From Apus apus (taxonomy: Eukaryota > Chordata > Aves > Apodiformes > Apodidae), in NCBI RefSeq assembly GCF_020740795.1, contig NC_067291.1, positions 21,296,780-21,360,779 of the forward strand: a stretch of DNA of 64,000 nucleotides, read 5' to 3'. A program made the translations under genes and the position numbers. Below the pieces are notes generated by a model. It had not been told where the DNA came from. It saw only the letters and a list, made by a program, of their open reading frames with translations, and did no database searches. The first letter of the stretch is position 1, and each line of letters begins with the position of its first letter. This document shows positions 61,690-64,000 of this stretch, piece after piece.

Positions 61690-61905
61690 GCTGTCCAACC
61701 TGCCCTTGAACACTTCCAGGGATGGAGCAGCCACAGCTTCTCTGGGCAACCTGTTCCAGTGTCTCACCACCCTCAGAGGAAAGAATTTCTTCCCAATATA
61801 CAATTTAAATCTCCCCTCTTTGAGCTTGAATCTGTTCACCCCTTGCCCTGTCACTCCATGACCTTGTTAAAAGTCCCTCCCCAGCTTTCCTGTAGGCCCA
61901 TCATC
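61690..61905 (-). mobile_element. CR1 LINE 3' fragment
   Basis: Complement of CR1: GTCCAACCTGCCCTTGAACA, GCCACAGCTTCTCTGGGCAA, TCCCCAGCTTTCCTGTAGGC. Truncated at both ends. Confidence 0.92.
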
Positions 61906-64000
61906 TATCAGCAGTCCATTGTCCAGGACCATCCTGTTTGAAGACCCCTGGGTGAGGCCCATCCCAGCGGAGCCACTCTAGCAGCTCCATGGGGTCCAAG
62001 CACCTTTTGGGTAGCACCCGAGGGGACACCTGTGACCTTGATGCTGCCACAACACCCTGGACCAGCTCCTGAGCTGAGGACATGCCTCCACCAGCCCCAG
62101 ATCCCTCCCAGGGACACTTCAGCTGGGGTGGGCTCTTCATGATGTGGAGTTTTGGGGCCAGGTCCTCACACCTGTGAAGTGCCCCGTGCAGCACAGTGAT
62201 ACCTGTATATGTCACCATATTGTGCTTTCTAAAAGACCTTCTAAGGGCAGGGGCAATCCCTGACCCCCAAACCCTGCCTGGTGCAGGTCTATTCCCAGCC
62301 AGTTTGGGTCACCCCCTGATGCATGGGGCAGCCCCACGTCTCCCTCAGAGCTGCCCCCAGCCAGCTCCATCCCTGCCATGTGCAGTGGGCTGTGAGCAAA
62401 GGCTGCCCACGGGCGTTCCAGAAATATTCTGCTCTCTGTTCACTGAACTTTGATCTTTTATTCAATTTTCATTCTTCTGGAAAGCTGAGTGACAAAGAGG
62501 ATGTCCTGGTGCTCTCCATCAGGGAGGAGGCTGCAAGCTGTGACGGTGCTGCCTGTGAAGAACAACAGGGGCTTCAGAGCTCAGAGCCAGTTATTCCATG
62601 GTTTCTGGATTTTGCAGGAGCTGACCTCCCCCTGCAGCTGCCCTCGAGGGGGGGCAAGGCAGCATCCCTGGGCTGCCCTCGGGGAAGGATGCAGTGAGCT
62701 GCAGCTCCATGCGCTCCTGAAACAGCCAAGTAGGAGGTGATGGAAAAAAACCATGTTTTCCCAACTCCCAGCACTTCCTGCTGCAGCCCTTGGCTCAGGC
62801 TCCACCAGCATCTCTTTGTGCAGCTCAGCACCAATTTTTCACTCTACGCACATTTCCGAGGTGGGAACAGACCATGGTGCCAGCTCCCTGTTCTGCTGCC
62901 ACTGTGCCACTGGCTGTGCCACCACTGCACCCCGCCATGGCACCGCCAGCCCAAACCTCAACCCCCCCCCGAAACCTCCTGGCAGTGTTTCATCAGCATT
63001 CCCTTTGGTCCTGCTGGAAACCCCTCTGGAACTCCACTTTGCTCCTGATTCTTCACATTGAAGTGCTCCTGGGGGGTCATTTCCTCAGCAGGTGCCCAGG
63101 TGGGCACGTGCCAGCAGAGAGGAAAAGGTTGGATTCATGTCCAGGGTGATGCTGGGTTTTTGTCTGCTGAGGGGGCCAGGAGTGAGGGAGCTGAGGCTGG
63201 GAGGTGGAATTGGCCTAAGCAGCTTCAGGCATCCACCACGTGGCACTTGGGGAAAAAGCGTCTTAGAAATCACTAATGCAAAATTAGGACCAACCTTGCA
63301 CCCTCCTGTCCCACAGCTGCCAGGTGGGAGGGGATACTCGGAACCCAGAGGATCAGGCCCTTTCACAGCAGCAGTGCAATAAAATGTGCTTTTGGGTGCT
63401 TTACAGAAGCACCTGGGTGCAGAGGCTGCTCTGAAAACACTTTTCCAGGCAGCTCTTTCAATTACTAATCTCAAATATTAAAAAGATGTAGCCCACAACA
63501 GCAGAACAATGTGGATGTGAAAATGAAACTTAATAATGAATAATTTGTTCTCTAGGGGAAAAAAAAAAAAAAAAGGGAAAAAAAAGCGCCAAATGGAAGT
63601 ACATTGTACTTGCAGCCGTGTCATTAAAGATGGGGTCATTCTCTGGCTGTTTCCATGCCCTGATGAAAGCAGCTCTCCTGAGCAGCCTGCCTGCCAGCAC
63701 CCCAGGAAGGCTTCCTGAGCCCCCCCAGGACAGAGCCCTCAGGACTGCAACCTCCCGGGGTGGCAAAGGTGTCAAGGATCCCAAACGGTGAATCAAATGT
63801 GAATGTGTCAACCGGAGCAGAGAGGGAATAAAGACCTGGGAGCTGCAGGAAGGGCACCAAGCGTGGAGGAACCAGCAGCCTGGGGACAGCGTGGCAGAGC
63901 CGGCTGCGGGTGAGCTGGGCAAACCCCTCCCTCCTGCTGCCCTGCGGTTTTTTTCCTTTTTTTCCTTTTTTTTCCCCTCTGCACGATGATTATTGCAACT
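61906..64000. other. Gene-free flank at the right edge
   Basis: No gene or transposon recognised. Contains an AT-rich unique patch at 63430-63640 and the adjacent A-run (63559-63585) interrupted by GGG. Confidence 0.6.
63430..63640. promoter_or_regulatory. AT-rich candidate regulatory element E
   Basis: CAATTACTAATCTCAAATAT and AAACTTAATAATGAATAATT, then a poly(A) tract, then AAATGGAAGTACATTGTAC. Unique except for the A-run; composition-based call only. Confidence 0.25.

Overview
This is vertebrate nuclear DNA, most likely from a bird. All protein-coding signal is split into short exons with GT-AG introns, there are CpG islands at gene starts, and every interspersed repeat I recognise is a CR1 LINE, the dominant avian retrotransposon. 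The GC-rich background and small introns fit an avian microchromosome or small macrochromosome. I cannot name the species.

Three genes lie head to tail, all on the minus strand, in the transcription order RASGRF1, CTSH, BLM. Positions 1-11217 hold the 5' part of BLM, the RecQ helicase of Bloom syndrome: 14 coding exons, residues 1-949, cut off by the window edge inside the helicase core. Positions 11971-17939 hold a complete CTSH (cathepsin H; 12 exons, 329 aa). Positions 18968-45136 hold a complete RASGRF1 coding region (Ras/Rac exchange factor; 27 exons, 1256 aa) with its 3' UTR running down to about 18080. Exon boundaries were set from protein similarity, GT/AG sites and phase. In all three genes every junction keeps frame, and the summed lengths are exact multiples of three (2847, 990 and 3771 nt).

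The genes are very close together. The RASGRF1 poly(A) signal lies about 160 bp from the CTSH start codon, and the CTSH stop lies 754 bp from the BLM start codon. CTSH and BLM each start in a CpG island that occupies the 3' flank of the gene before it. The three products (Ras signalling, lysosomal proteolysis, DNA repair) have no known shared pathway, so this is positional clustering and not an operon.

Positions 45137-64000 are the upstream flank of RASGRF1. I find no gene there. It holds the CpG-island promoter, two palindromic RFX X-box motifs, two CR1 fragments, and several AT-rich, homeodomain-site-rich islands in a GC-rich background that look like candidate conserved regulatory elements. 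I found no undescribed multi-gene system. The most interesting items are structural: a near-perfect CR1 inverted repeat beside a RASGRF1 splice site, RASGRF1 introns built almost wholly from CR1, a duplicated segment upstream of two BLM exons, a start-stop upstream ORF in front of RASGRF1, and the paired X-boxes.
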